Assembly: GCA_023426005.1 (NCBI GenBank)
Contig: JAFABO010000206.1
Span: 1 to 15,257 of the forward strand
Length of the DNA: 15,257 nt
From: Bacillota bacterium
GTDB lineage: Bacteria > Bacillota > Clostridia > Acetivibrionales > DSM-1351
Reading direction: 5' to 3'
Each line of letters starts with the position of its first letter. Within the stretch, counting starts at the first letter, position 1. A model generated the notes under the pieces. That model did not search any database. It saw nothing but the letters and a program-made list of their open reading frames with translations, and was not told where the DNA came from. A program made the translations under genes and the position numbers. Shown here piece by piece: positions 7,640 to 14,689 of this stretch.

Positions 7640-9325
7640 ATGAAAAAGACTAAAATTGCTAAGTTACTGTGCCTTGTACTGGCATTGACTATGGCAGTTA
7701 CATTGCTGGCAGCATGCGGCGGCAGCCAGCCCACCGGCAGCAGTGAAGCTTCAAAGGCTCCGGATACGGCAGCTGTATCTGCCCGTGCGGCTGAGAGTAC
7801 AACAGCAGCCGAAGAAGAACCGGGCTGGAAAAAGGATACGTCCCCAATGCAATTGGATTGGTATGTCAACGAAACCTGGTTTGACAATCCAAAAGGAAAT
7901 CTTGCGCATGAACTGATAAAGGAACAGACAGGTATCGATATCAACTTTATAGTGCCTGTTGGAAATGCGGGACAGAAGCTGAACACCATGATAGCTTCAA
8001 ATTCACTGCCCGATATGGTAACGCTGGGATGGTACGAGCAGCAGGTTCCCCAGTTATCCACCGATGCATATACATATCCGTTAAATGAGCTTGCAGACAA
8101 ATATGACCCTTACTTCTGGAAGGTTGCGGCTCCCGATATCGTCAACTGGTACAAGGACAAGGACGGAAATCTTTTCGGATATCCCTGCAATGGCAATACA
8201 CCTGACGATAATACCAAATATAATGTTATTTCAAATAGATCCTTCCTCGTTAGAAAGGATATCTATGAAGCAATTGGCAAGCCTGATATGAGAACTCCCG
8301 ACGGATTCCTCAATGCGCTCAAGGCTGCTAAGGAAAAGTTCCCGAAGGTTGACAACGGACAATCTTTAATACCGTTCAGCGGGACTTATTTCACATCGAT
8401 AGGCAACAATTCCTATGAGGATATACTTCTTGAATACCTTGCCATTCCAAGAGAAATAGACGGAAAGTTCTATGATACCAGGTGCGGCAATCCTCATCCG
8501 GAATATATCAGCTGGCTCAAGACTTTCAGAAAAGCCCATGAAATGGGTATGATGCCTACGGATGTATTTGTCGACGACAGGACAAAAATCGAAGAAAAAA
8601 TCCAGCAGGGCAGATACTTTGCACTGTTTTACCAGTGGAAGGATGCCATGATACCGCTGGGACAGCTGTATACCAACAAGCCTGAGGAAACCTATATTTC
8701 TGTTGACGGGCCTGCAAACAGCAAGCTGGATCCTCCTATGCTCAGCACAACCGGTTATTCAGGCTGGGAGCTCACTATGATCACAAAGAACTGTAAAAAT
8801 CCTGACAGAGCTATCAAGTTCATGTCATGGGGCATGAGTGAAGATGGACAGAAGGCTCTTTACCTTGGAAGGGAAGGCGAGACTTATGATATGGTTGACA
8901 ATAAGCCTGTTATAAAGCCTGAAATAAACAAGATGAAGAATTCCGATATGGCCACTTTCAAGAAGAAGTACAACACCTACGGTGAAATCTGGATGTTCAA
9001 TTCTTCAATGATGAATCTCTGGGAGCCGGATCCGGGCCAGCCTTTCAACCAGTATCGTGAATGGGCAAAAGGAAAGAGCTCACACTACGGCGTATATGAC
9101 AACAACAGACCTGTTGCGGACAGCGATGAAGGAGAAATCCTTGCAAAGGCTGAAAACAAATGGGGAGAAATCCTTCCCAAGCTGTTGATGGCCAAATCCG
9201 ACGAAGAATTCGACAAGCTCTGGAAAGACTATGAAGATTACAAGGTTTCGGTGGATTACCAGAAGGCGCTTGATTACCAGAGAACAAAAGTTGCCGAGAA
9301 CAAAGCAAAAGTTGGAGCAAAATAA
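7640..9325 (+). CDS. Lipoprotein extracellular solute-binding protein, LplA/YtcQ type
   Basis: This 561-residue surface lipoprotein captures the sugar and delivers it to the two permeases. It has a basic start (MKKTK), a hydrophobic stretch and a lipobox LLAAC with the modified cysteine at C26. A flexible Ser/Ala/Thr/Glu linker (about 27-62) leads to the binding domain. The motif LDWYVNETWFDNPKGN near 72-87 is typical of the large family-1 binding proteins associated with LplB/YtcP permeases, and the length fits them. Many Trp and Tyr residues across the domain suit stacking against sugar rings. AGGAGGG (7627-7633) precedes the ATG at 7640. It is the last gene of the importer operon and is followed by a strong terminator. 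The neighbouring GH94-like enzyme suggests a beta-linked gluco-oligosaccharide, but the ligand cannot be deduced with confidence. Confidence 0.93.
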   Translation: MKKTKIAKLLCLVLALTMAVTLLAACGGSQPTGSSEASKAPDTAAVSARAAESTTAAEEEPGWKKDTSPMQLDWYVNETWFDNPKGNLAHELIKEQTGIDINFIVPVGNAGQKLNTMIASNSLPDMVTLGWYEQQVPQLSTDAYTYPLNELADKYDPYFWKVAAPDIVNWYKDKDGNLFGYPCNGNTPDDNTKYNVISNRSFLVRKDIYEAIGKPDMRTPDGFLNALKAAKEKFPKVDNGQSLIPFSGTYFTSIGNNSYEDILLEYLAIPREIDGKFYDTRCGNPHPEYISWLKTFRKAHEMGMMPTDVFVDDRTKIEEKIQQGRYFALFYQWKDAMIPLGQLYTNKPEETYISVDGPANSKLDPPMLSTTGYSGWELTMITKNCKNPDRAIKFMSWGMSEDGQKALYLGREGETYDMVDNKPVIKPEINKMKNSDMATFKKKYNTYGEIWMFNSSMMNLWEPDPGQPFNQYREWAKGKSSHYGVYDNNRPVADSDEGEILAKAENKWGEILPKLLMAKSDEEFDKLWKDYEDYKVSVDYQKALDYQRTKVAENKAKVGAK

Positions 9326-9352
9326 AATTTGTTAAGCCAATAATTTCCATAT

Positions 9353-9392
9353 AAAAATGAGCTTGCAGAGGGAATTCTGCAAGCTCATTTTT
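9353..9392 (+). terminator. Strong intrinsic terminator of the importer operon
   Basis: A perfect 17-bp stem (9353-9369 with 9376-9392) with a 6-nt loop GGGAAT. The 5' arm begins AAAAA and the 3' arm ends TTTTT, so it can work in both directions. It sits 27 nt after the binding-protein stop. Confidence 0.93.
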
Positions 9393-9490
9393 CCATTAAC
9401 AGGATAAAGTTCCGCAGTATTATCAAAAAACATGGCCGCAAATGCAGGTAATCATTTCATTTTGCCAATTATCTTTACGTCGTATATAAG

Positions 9491-9518
9491 TTGTTTTAAG
9501 AGGGATTATAACTATATC
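9491..9518 (+). promoter_or_regulatory. Weak putative promoter for the small gene
   Basis: TTGTTT (9491-9496) and TATATC (9513-9518) are 16 bp apart. Each box matches the sigma-A consensus only partly. It lies in the 208-bp gap after the importer terminator, and no other promoter for the small gene is better. Confidence 0.3.
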
Positions 9519-9540
9519 ATCAGAAAGTATTTTTTATAAA

Positions 9541-9580
9541 GACAATTATATTCATAAGAAGACAATGATATTAATAATTA
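9541..9580 (+). repeat. Two-copy 20-bp imperfect direct repeat
   Basis: Positions 9541-9560 and 9561-9580 both begin GACAAT and match at 16 of 20 bases (by eye), end to end. The 20-bp period is about two helical turns. The repeat ends about 10 bases before the Shine-Dalgarno of the small gene. It could be an operator or chance in AT-rich DNA. Confidence 0.45.
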
Positions 9581-9600
9581 TATTAACTTTGGAGGTAATT

Positions 9601-9804
9601 ATGAGATATTATAAGGTAACCAGAGATAATCCCGATGTAAAAACCGTGACAAATATGGAGAATCCGGGGGAGGTCAACACACCCTATCCTGAATTTGTAC
9701 CCTCCAACTGGGAGTGGAAATTGCCGCAGGAGCAGGTCAAAATCGCAAACAGGCTGAATGAGATTACAGACCCCCATAATAGCCATAGCCGCAAACAGCC
9801 GTAA
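9601..9804 (+). CDS. Small hypothetical protein, 67 residues
   Basis: I do not recognise this protein. GGAGGT (9591-9596) is ideally placed before ATG 9601, which is why I take this start rather than ATG 9565, whose extension would be AT-rich and hydrophobic (MILIIILTLE) and would contain the Shine-Dalgarno. The product is polar and soluble, rich in Asn, Pro and charged residues. It has a Trp pair in SNWEWKLP near residue 40, no membrane segment and no cysteine. The C-terminal part from about residue 43 may form one amphipathic helix (PQEQVKIANRLNEI) before a His/Ser/Arg tail. It lies 42 nt ahead of the ctsR promoter with no evident terminator between, so it could be co-transcribed into the stress operon. 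It might also be an independent small gene. Confidence 0.55.
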   Translation: MRYYKVTRDNPDVKTVTNMENPGEVNTPYPEFVPSNWEWKLPQEQVKIANRLNEITDPHNSHSRKQP

Positions 9805-9845
9805 AATTAAGTCTGCCTTTACCCTGAAAAAAATATAAAAAAGGA

Positions 9846-9874
9846 TTGCAAGCAATTGAAAAATATAATATACT
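9846..9874 (+). promoter_or_regulatory. Sigma-A promoter of the ctsR-mcsA-mcsB-clpC operon
   Basis: TTGCAA (9846-9851) and TATACT (9869-9874) with a 17-bp spacer. The predicted start is near 9881, next to the CtsR box, about 47 nt before the ctsR start codon. Confidence 0.82.
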
Positions 9875-9882
9875 TTAATTAA

Positions 9883-9899
9883 GGTCAAAGATAGTCAAA
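9883..9899 (+). promoter_or_regulatory. CtsR operator
   Basis: GGTCAAAGATAGTCAAA is the CtsR heptanucleotide direct repeat (consensus GGTCAAA-NAN-RGTCAAA) with the 3-bp spacer. It begins at the predicted transcription start, so bound CtsR would block RNA polymerase. It gives the operon autoregulation by its own first gene. I saw no second copy in the window and no CIRCE element. Confidence 0.95.
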
Positions 9900-9927
9900 A
9901 TCAACTTTACTAATTGGAGGTGATGCT

Positions 9928-10386
9928 GTGGCAAGCTTAAGTGATATTATAGAGACCTTTATAAAGCAGATGATTTCCGATACCAATGGGGCTATTGAGA
10001 TACAGAGGAACGAGCTGGCAAACCAATTCAATTGCGTGCCTTCGCAGATTAACTATGTAATATCCACAAGATTTACTACCGACAGAGGCTATTATGTTGA
10101 AAGCAGAAGAGGCGGCGGCGGTCATGTGAAGATTAAGAGGATCAACATTACAAGACCGGGCAACTATCTGATGCATATTGTCTCTTCAATGGGGACCAGT
10201 ATTTCACAGCAATCGGCTGAAGTGTTCATAAATAATTTTATTGATTACGATGTTATCAGCGAAAGAGAAGGCTATATCATGAAGGCCGCAGCCAGTGATA
10301 AAGTAGTTGGTGTCATTCCCATGCCGGACAGGGATATTATCAGGGCAACGCTGCTAAAAAATATGATTCTTAGTTTATTAGTATAG
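9928..10386 (+). CDS. ctsR: Transcriptional repressor CtsR
   Basis: This 152-residue repressor, normal length for the family, controls the class III heat-shock (clp) genes. The N-terminal winged helix-turn-helix includes FNCVPSQINYVISTRFT (about 34-50). The wing carries the glycine loop RRGGGGHVKI (60-69), which acts as the heat sensor in Bacillus subtilis CtsR. R61 is in the position of the arginine targeted by McsB there. The C-terminal four-helix dimerisation domain contains the typical VISEREGYIMKAA. The GTG start at 9928 follows GGAGGTGAT (9916-9924). It represses its own operon through the box at 9883-9899. The stop is a TAG, and the frame stays open beyond it up to mcsA (see the leader entry). 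Confidence 0.97.
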   Translation: MASLSDIIETFIKQMISDTNGAIEIQRNELANQFNCVPSQINYVISTRFTTDRGYYVESRRGGGGHVKIKRINITRPGNYLMHIVSSMGTSISQQSAEVFINNFIDYDVISEREGYIMKAAASDKVVGVIPMPDRDIIRATLLKNMILSLLV

Positions 10387-10503
10387 AGTGTCGGGTTAAC
10401 CTCCTTTATTCGCCTTATAGCGGATGAAGAAATGAAGAGGTTTCATTACAGTTTTGTGGCCGCGCTGCGGCTCAAAGCCATAATATGGCTCATGGAGGTT
10501 TAT
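10387..10503 (+). promoter_or_regulatory. Structured ctsR-mcsA intercistronic leader with an anti-Shine-Dalgarno
   Basis: The 117-nt spacer holds AACCTCC (10398-10404), an exact complement of GGAGGTT (10494-10500), the mcsA Shine-Dalgarno. Between them lie three perfect small hairpins: AATGAA/TTCATT (10431-10436, 10442-10447), GCCGC/GCGGC (10459-10463, 10467-10471) and AGCCAT/ATGGCT (10476-10481, 10485-10490). The first hairpin presents GAGGT in its loop, and GAGGTT (10437-10442) can also pair with AACCTC. All pairings were read by eye and no folding energy was computed. A role in gating mcsA translation is inference. Confidence 0.45.
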
Positions 10504-10992
10504 ATGCTTTGTCAAAATTGCCAGCAAAGAGCTGCAAATGTGCATTTTACTCAAATAATGAACAATAAGAAGGTAGATATTTACCTTTGTGAACAATGTG
10601 CAAATGAAATAAGCCATGCCGAATTTGTTTCCCCTTTTGGGTTTAACGATCTGATCAATGGTTTATTTGGTACTCAGTTAAAGCAGGAAGCACCTGAGAC
10701 ACTTAAATGCAAAAACTGCGGGATGGAATATGAAGAGTTTATTAAAACCTCAAGAGTGGGCTGTGCGCAATGTTATCAGGCCTTTCAGCAGAAGCTGGAT
10801 CCCATCATAAAGAGGCTTCACGGAAATGCGGAGCATCACGGAAAAGTGCCTGTAAGGGTCAGCAGCAAGGTAAGTGTTCCCGATGAAATAGAGAAACTGA
10901 AGCAGCAGCTTAATGAATCGATACAAAGAGAGGAATATGAGAAGGCTGCCAAAATCAGTGACAGAATACGTGCTCTGGAGGTGGAAGAATGA
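10504..10992 (+). CDS. mcsA: McsA, zinc-binding activator of the arginine kinase McsB
   Basis: This 162-residue protein stimulates McsB and helps deliver clients to ClpC. It has four CxxC pairs, at C3/C6, C29/C32, C69/C72 and C87/C90, forming two zinc-binding modules. A coiled C-terminal UVR domain (EKLKQQLNESIQREEYEKAA, about 131-150) follows. The start at ATG 10504 is chosen because GGAGG (10494-10498) precedes it and the protein then begins with the conserved MLCQNCQ. The same frame is open further upstream: an ATG at 10432 would add 24 residues (MKRFHYSF...), but it has no good ribosome binding site and the extension does not fit the family. The stop overlaps the mcsB start (ATGA), indicating translational coupling. 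Confidence 0.95.
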   Translation: MLCQNCQQRAANVHFTQIMNNKKVDIYLCEQCANEISHAEFVSPFGFNDLINGLFGTQLKQEAPETLKCKNCGMEYEEFIKTSRVGCAQCYQAFQQKLDPIIKRLHGNAEHHGKVPVRVSSKVSVPDEIEKLKQQLNESIQREEYEKAAKISDRIRALEVEE

Positions 10993-12023
10993 ACGGAATA
11001 CCTGTAGAAAAAGGCCCAGAACTTGATGTTGCTGTTTCCAGCAGGGTGAGGCTTGCAAGAAATTTTGCCGACATACCCTTTTCGGCAAAAATGACACCAA
11101 AACACCAGGCTGCTCTTGTAAAAAGAGTGCAGGGCATCATTTCAGAATATTCAAATTACGGAAAATTAATGTTTGCCGACATGACTTCAATGCATCCCGT
11201 CGACAGGGTATCCTTGATGGAAAGACATCTTATAAGCCCTGAACTGGCTGAATCCAAAGGCAACAGCGGGGCTTTCATAAATGAAAACGAAAATGTCAGC
11301 ATCATGGTAAATGAAGAGGATCACATCAGGATTCAGGCCATTTTTTCGGGAATCCTGCTGGAAAGGGCATATAGGGTATGCGATGAAATTGATTCAATTA
11401 TTGCCGAAAAGGCGGATTACGCCTTTGATAGCAAATATGGCTATCTTACAAGCTGTCCCACAAATATCGGCTCCGGAATGAGAGCTTCGGTTATGCTCCA
11501 CTTGCCGGCTCTGGTGATGTCAGGGTTTATGAAATCCATACTGGAGAGCTGCACCAAGCTGGGCGTGACCGTACGGGGAATATATGGTGAAAATAGTGAG
11601 GCCGTTGGAGATATGTTCCAGGTTTCAAATCAGATAACCCTGGGCCGGAAGGACGATGAAACCATAGCCGCTATAGATGCTATTTGCAAACAGATTATTG
11701 ACCGGGAAAAAGCGCTGAGATTTCAGCTGTATAAGCAGAATATATATAAATTTGAGGATAGGATTTTCAGATCCTACGGTCTTCTGGGAAATGCCAGGGT
11801 CCTGTCCACACAGGAATGCTTTAAATTGCTCTCGGATGTTAGACTTGGCGTAAGTATGGGAATAATAAAGGATATTAATATATTGGCATTAAATGAAATA
11901 CTGGTGCTTTCACAGCCTGCCACTCTCCAGAAGATAGCCGGAAAGCAGCTGGACCAGGAGGAGAGGGATGTAAAAAGGGCAGAGCTCATTAGAATGAAAA
12001 TTCAAAAAGTGGAAAATAGTTAA
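10989..12023 (+). CDS. mcsB: Protein arginine kinase McsB
   Basis: This 344-residue enzyme transfers phosphate from ATP to arginine side chains, marking damaged proteins for ClpC-ClpP and inactivating CtsR. It has the phosphagen-kinase catalytic fold: the nucleotide-binding stretch VSSRVRLARNF (16-26), the NEEDH motif at 108-112, SCPTNIGSGMRAS with C156, and the C-terminal RGIYGENSEAVGDMFQVSNQ segment. It is bacterial McsB rather than a creatine/arginine kinase because it lacks the N-terminal guanidino-substrate domain and lies next to mcsA. The ATG at 10989 overlaps the mcsA stop by 4 nt, and GGAGGTGG upstream serves as its Shine-Dalgarno. It is slightly shorter than the B. subtilis protein but appears complete. 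Confidence 0.97.
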   Translation: MNGIPVEKGPELDVAVSSRVRLARNFADIPFSAKMTPKHQAALVKRVQGIISEYSNYGKLMFADMTSMHPVDRVSLMERHLISPELAESKGNSGAFINENENVSIMVNEEDHIRIQAIFSGILLERAYRVCDEIDSIIAEKADYAFDSKYGYLTSCPTNIGSGMRASVMLHLPALVMSGFMKSILESCTKLGVTVRGIYGENSEAVGDMFQVSNQITLGRKDDETIAAIDAICKQIIDREKALRFQLYKQNIYKFEDRIFRSYGLLGNARVLSTQECFKLLSDVRLGVSMGIIKDINILALNEILVLSQPATLQKIAGKQLDQEERDVKRAELIRMKIQKVENS

Positions 12024-12055
12024 TTACTATAGAGTTGCGCTGAAAGGAGGATATT

Positions 12056-14509
12056 ATGTATCAAAGATTTACTGAAAAAGCGGAAAGAGCAATTTCATTT
12101 TCACAGCAAAGTGCTGTTGAACTGGGACATAACTATGTCGGAACGGAACATATACTGTTAGGTCTCGTAAAAGAAGGAACGGGTGTGGCCGCCAGGGTTC
12201 TCCAGGCACAGGGAATAACAGAAGAAAAAATTTTAAGGGAAATAGACGAACTGATCGGAAGAGGGGAAACTGCCGGGGAAACACCCGTAGGATTTACTCC
12301 CAGAACAAAACGTGTGTTGGAGCTTGCCTTTAAAGAGGCAAGGCGCATGGGGCAGGGGTATATCGGAACAGAACATCTCCTTCTGGGAATAATGAAGGAA
12401 GGGGAAAGTGTAGCAGTCAGAATTATGATGGACCTGGGCATTGATCCCCAAAAGCTGCTGAATGAACTGGTGAAGATACTGAATGAAGAGACACCGGGAT
12501 CAAACGGTTCACCCAAGAGCAGCAGCACAAATGCTTCTACACCGACGCTTAACCAGTTCGGCAGAGATCTTACCGATATGGCCAGAGACGGGAAAGTCGA
12601 TCCCGTCATAGGAAGAGACAAGGAGATTGAAAGAGTAATTCAGATACTCAGCAGGAGAACAAAGAACAATCCATGTCTCATAGGTGAGCCCGGTGTAGGT
12701 AAGACGGCAATAGCAGAAGGTCTTGCACAGAAAATAGTCGAAGGGAATATTCCCGAAATCCTCAGTGACAAGAGAGTGGTCACTTTAGACCTGTCCTCAA
12801 TGGTGGCAGGTGCAAAATACAGAGGCGAGTTCGAAGACAGACTGAAGAAGGCCATGGAGGAGATCCGCAAGGCCGGAAACGTTATCCTGTTTATCGACGA
12901 GCTGCACACAATTGTGGGTGCAGGCGCCGCAGAAGGTGCCATTGATGCCTCCAACATACTCAAGCCCTCGCTGGCAAGGGGTGAAATACAGGTCATCGGC
13001 GCCACCACATTAAATGAATACAGAAAGCATATCGAAAAGGACGCAGCTCTTGAAAGAAGATTCCAGCCCATTACTGTGGGAGAGCCTTCAAAGGAGGAAG
13101 CTGTAGAAATACTGAAAGGTGTCAGAGACAAGTATGAGGCGCACCACAGAGTGAAAATTACAGATGATGCATTGGAAGCTTCCGTCAAGCTTTCGGACAG
13201 ATATATCACAGACAGATTCCTGCCTGACAAGGCTATCGACCTGGTAGACGAAGCGGCCTCAAGAATAAGACTGAAAACCTTTACCGCTCCCCCCGATATA
13301 AAGGAAATGGAAGAAAGAGTGGATAAGCTGAGCAAGGAAAAGGAAGATGCCATACGCTGTCAGGAGTTTGAAAAAGCTGCCAGAATAAGAGATGAAGAGC
13401 AGAAGCTGAAAAATGAACTTGAAAAAGTCAAAGATCAGTGGCATCAAAGAAATCAGACCAAAACCGATACGGTAACTGCCGATGATATAGCGGACATAGT
13501 AGCCAGTTGGACAGGTATACCGGTCAAAAAGCTTGCGGAGGAGGAATCCGAGAGACTGCTGAAAATGGAAGATACCCTTCACAACCGGGTAATAGGCCAG
13601 GATGAAGCTGTTAAATCAATTTCCAGGGCTATCAGAAGAGGAAGGGTCGGATTAAAGGATCCAAAACGTCCGGTTGGCTCGTTCATATTCCTCGGCCCCA
13701 CGGGCGTCGGTAAGACAGAGCTGTGTAAAGCCCTGGCCGAAGCAATGTTCGGAGATGAAAAATCCATGATAAGAGTCGATATGTCGGAGTTTATGGAGAA
13801 GCACAGCGTATCCAAGCTTGTGGGATCACCTCCGGGATATGTGGGATATGATGAAGGAGGCCAGCTTACCGAAAAGGTGAGAAGAAGACCATACTCGGTA
13901 CTGCTCTTTGATGAGATTGAAAAGGCTCATCCGGATATATTCAATATACTGCTTCAGATACTTGAAGACGGCAGACTGACAGATTCCCAGGGCAGAGTGG
14001 TGGATTTCAGGAATACCATTATTATCATGACCTCCAACGTAGGAGCCAGGACCATTACAGAACCAAAACGCCTTGGATTCTCAGCAGCAAAGGACGAGAG
14101 TGCAAAGAACTATGAGGATATGAAAAGCAATGTAATGGGTGAGCTGAAAAAAATGTTCAGACCTGAATTCCTCAACAGAATTGATGATATTATTGTATTC
14201 CACCCTTTGACAGAAGAGAATATCAGAGAGATTGTAAAACTTATGACAGATGTCCTTGTCAAGCGGCTTAAAGCCAATGAAATAGATCTTGAAATAAGTG
14301 AAGAGCTTCTTCTGCATCTGGCCAAAAAGGGCTATGATCCCATATTCGGGGCAAGGCCATTAAGGCGTGCTATTCAAAGCATGGTGGAGGATAAGCTTGC
14401 CGAAGAGATGCTGGAAGGCAAGGTTAAAGCCGGAGATAGTATTAAAGTCGGCATGAACGGAGAGAATATTGTTGTGACCAGAAAAAAGGAAAATCTGGTA
14501 AAAGCGTGA
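12056..14509 (+). CDS. clpC: ATP-dependent Clp protease ATP-binding subunit ClpC
   Basis: This 817-residue AAA+ unfoldase feeds proteins to ClpP (not in the window). In order it has two Clp_N repeats (about 1-145), a linker, AAA1 with Walker A GEPGVGKT (210-217) and Walker B ILFIDE, a middle domain with a UVR motif (RCQEFEKAARIRDEEQKL), AAA2 with Walker A GPTGVGKT (547-554) and LLFDEIEKAH, and a C-terminal ClpB_D2-small domain. In the N-domain the two GTEH motifs place E31 and E106 at the positions that bind phospho-arginine in B. subtilis ClpC (E32 and E106 there). AAAGGAGG precedes ATG 12056, 32 nt after mcsB, with no separate promoter seen. It is the last gene of the CtsR-controlled operon. 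Confidence 0.98.
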   Translation: MYQRFTEKAERAISFSQQSAVELGHNYVGTEHILLGLVKEGTGVAARVLQAQGITEEKILREIDELIGRGETAGETPVGFTPRTKRVLELAFKEARRMGQGYIGTEHLLLGIMKEGESVAVRIMMDLGIDPQKLLNELVKILNEETPGSNGSPKSSSTNASTPTLNQFGRDLTDMARDGKVDPVIGRDKEIERVIQILSRRTKNNPCLIGEPGVGKTAIAEGLAQKIVEGNIPEILSDKRVVTLDLSSMVAGAKYRGEFEDRLKKAMEEIRKAGNVILFIDELHTIVGAGAAEGAIDASNILKPSLARGEIQVIGATTLNEYRKHIEKDAALERRFQPITVGEPSKEEAVEILKGVRDKYEAHHRVKITDDALEASVKLSDRYITDRFLPDKAIDLVDEAASRIRLKTFTAPPDIKEMEERVDKLSKEKEDAIRCQEFEKAARIRDEEQKLKNELEKVKDQWHQRNQTKTDTVTADDIADIVASWTGIPVKKLAEEESERLLKMEDTLHNRVIGQDEAVKSISRAIRRGRVGLKDPKRPVGSFIFLGPTGVGKTELCKALAEAMFGDEKSMIRVDMSEFMEKHSVSKLVGSPPGYVGYDEGGQLTEKVRRRPYSVLLFDEIEKAHPDIFNILLQILEDGRLTDSQGRVVDFRNTIIIMTSNVGARTITEPKRLGFSAAKDESAKNYEDMKSNVMGELKKMFRPEFLNRIDDIIVFHPLTEENIREIVKLMTDVLVKRLKANEIDLEISEELLLHLAKKGYDPIFGARPLRRAIQSMVEDKLAEEMLEGKVKAGDSIKVGMNGENIVVTRKKENLVKA

Positions 14510-14527
14510 TATGAAAATAGTATGATT

Positions 14528-14561
14528 GAGCCGATTCTGATTTCAGAATCGGCTCTTTCTT
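14528..14561 (+). terminator. Intrinsic terminator of the ctsR-clpC operon
   Basis: GAGCCGATTCTG (14528-14539) pairs perfectly with CAGAATCGGCTC (14544-14555) across a 4-nt loop, followed by TTTCTT. It lies 18 nt after the clpC stop and isolates the next gene from the stress operon. The 128 bases from here to the next start are AT-rich. A TATATT (14644-14649) could serve as a -10 box, but no convincing -35 accompanies it. Confidence 0.93.
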
Positions 14562-14689
14562 ATCTTACATAAGGATAACAATTTTTAATTGTAGAAAAAA
14601 ATCTTAAAACTCAGGTGTTAAATCCACTTCAAAATTTACTTTATATATTGTGAAGGAAAATACAGACACCAAGTATTGGAGTGAGTTAA

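Noticed and set aside
7570..8100. Reverse-strand open frame overlapping the binding-protein start
   Set aside because: It is a shadow of the signal peptide and linker region of the lipoprotein, with no independent start signals.
9565..9600. Earlier ATG extending the small gene
   Set aside because: The extension would consist of AT-rich leader and contain the GGAGGT that serves ATG 9601.
10424..10435. Tiny upstream open frame (Met-Lys-Lys-stop) in the mcsA leader
   Set aside because: No ribosome binding site precedes it, and a 3-codon frame is easily chance.
10432..10503. N-terminally extended McsA as the main product
   Set aside because: The family starts at MLCQNC, and ATG 10504 has the proper ribosome binding site. 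The extension is kept only as a minor possibility in the findings.
12640..13353. Long reverse-strand open frame inside clpC (237 residues)
   Set aside because: It is antisense to a fully recognisable ClpC domain, has no ribosome binding site or known motif, and is Ser/Leu-rich as expected of a coding-strand shadow.
14562..14689. Small AT-rich inverted repeats and a TATATT before the DUF4157 gene
   Set aside because: The stems are short and interrupted, and no acceptable -35 box is present, so neither a terminator nor a promoter can be supported beyond a mention.
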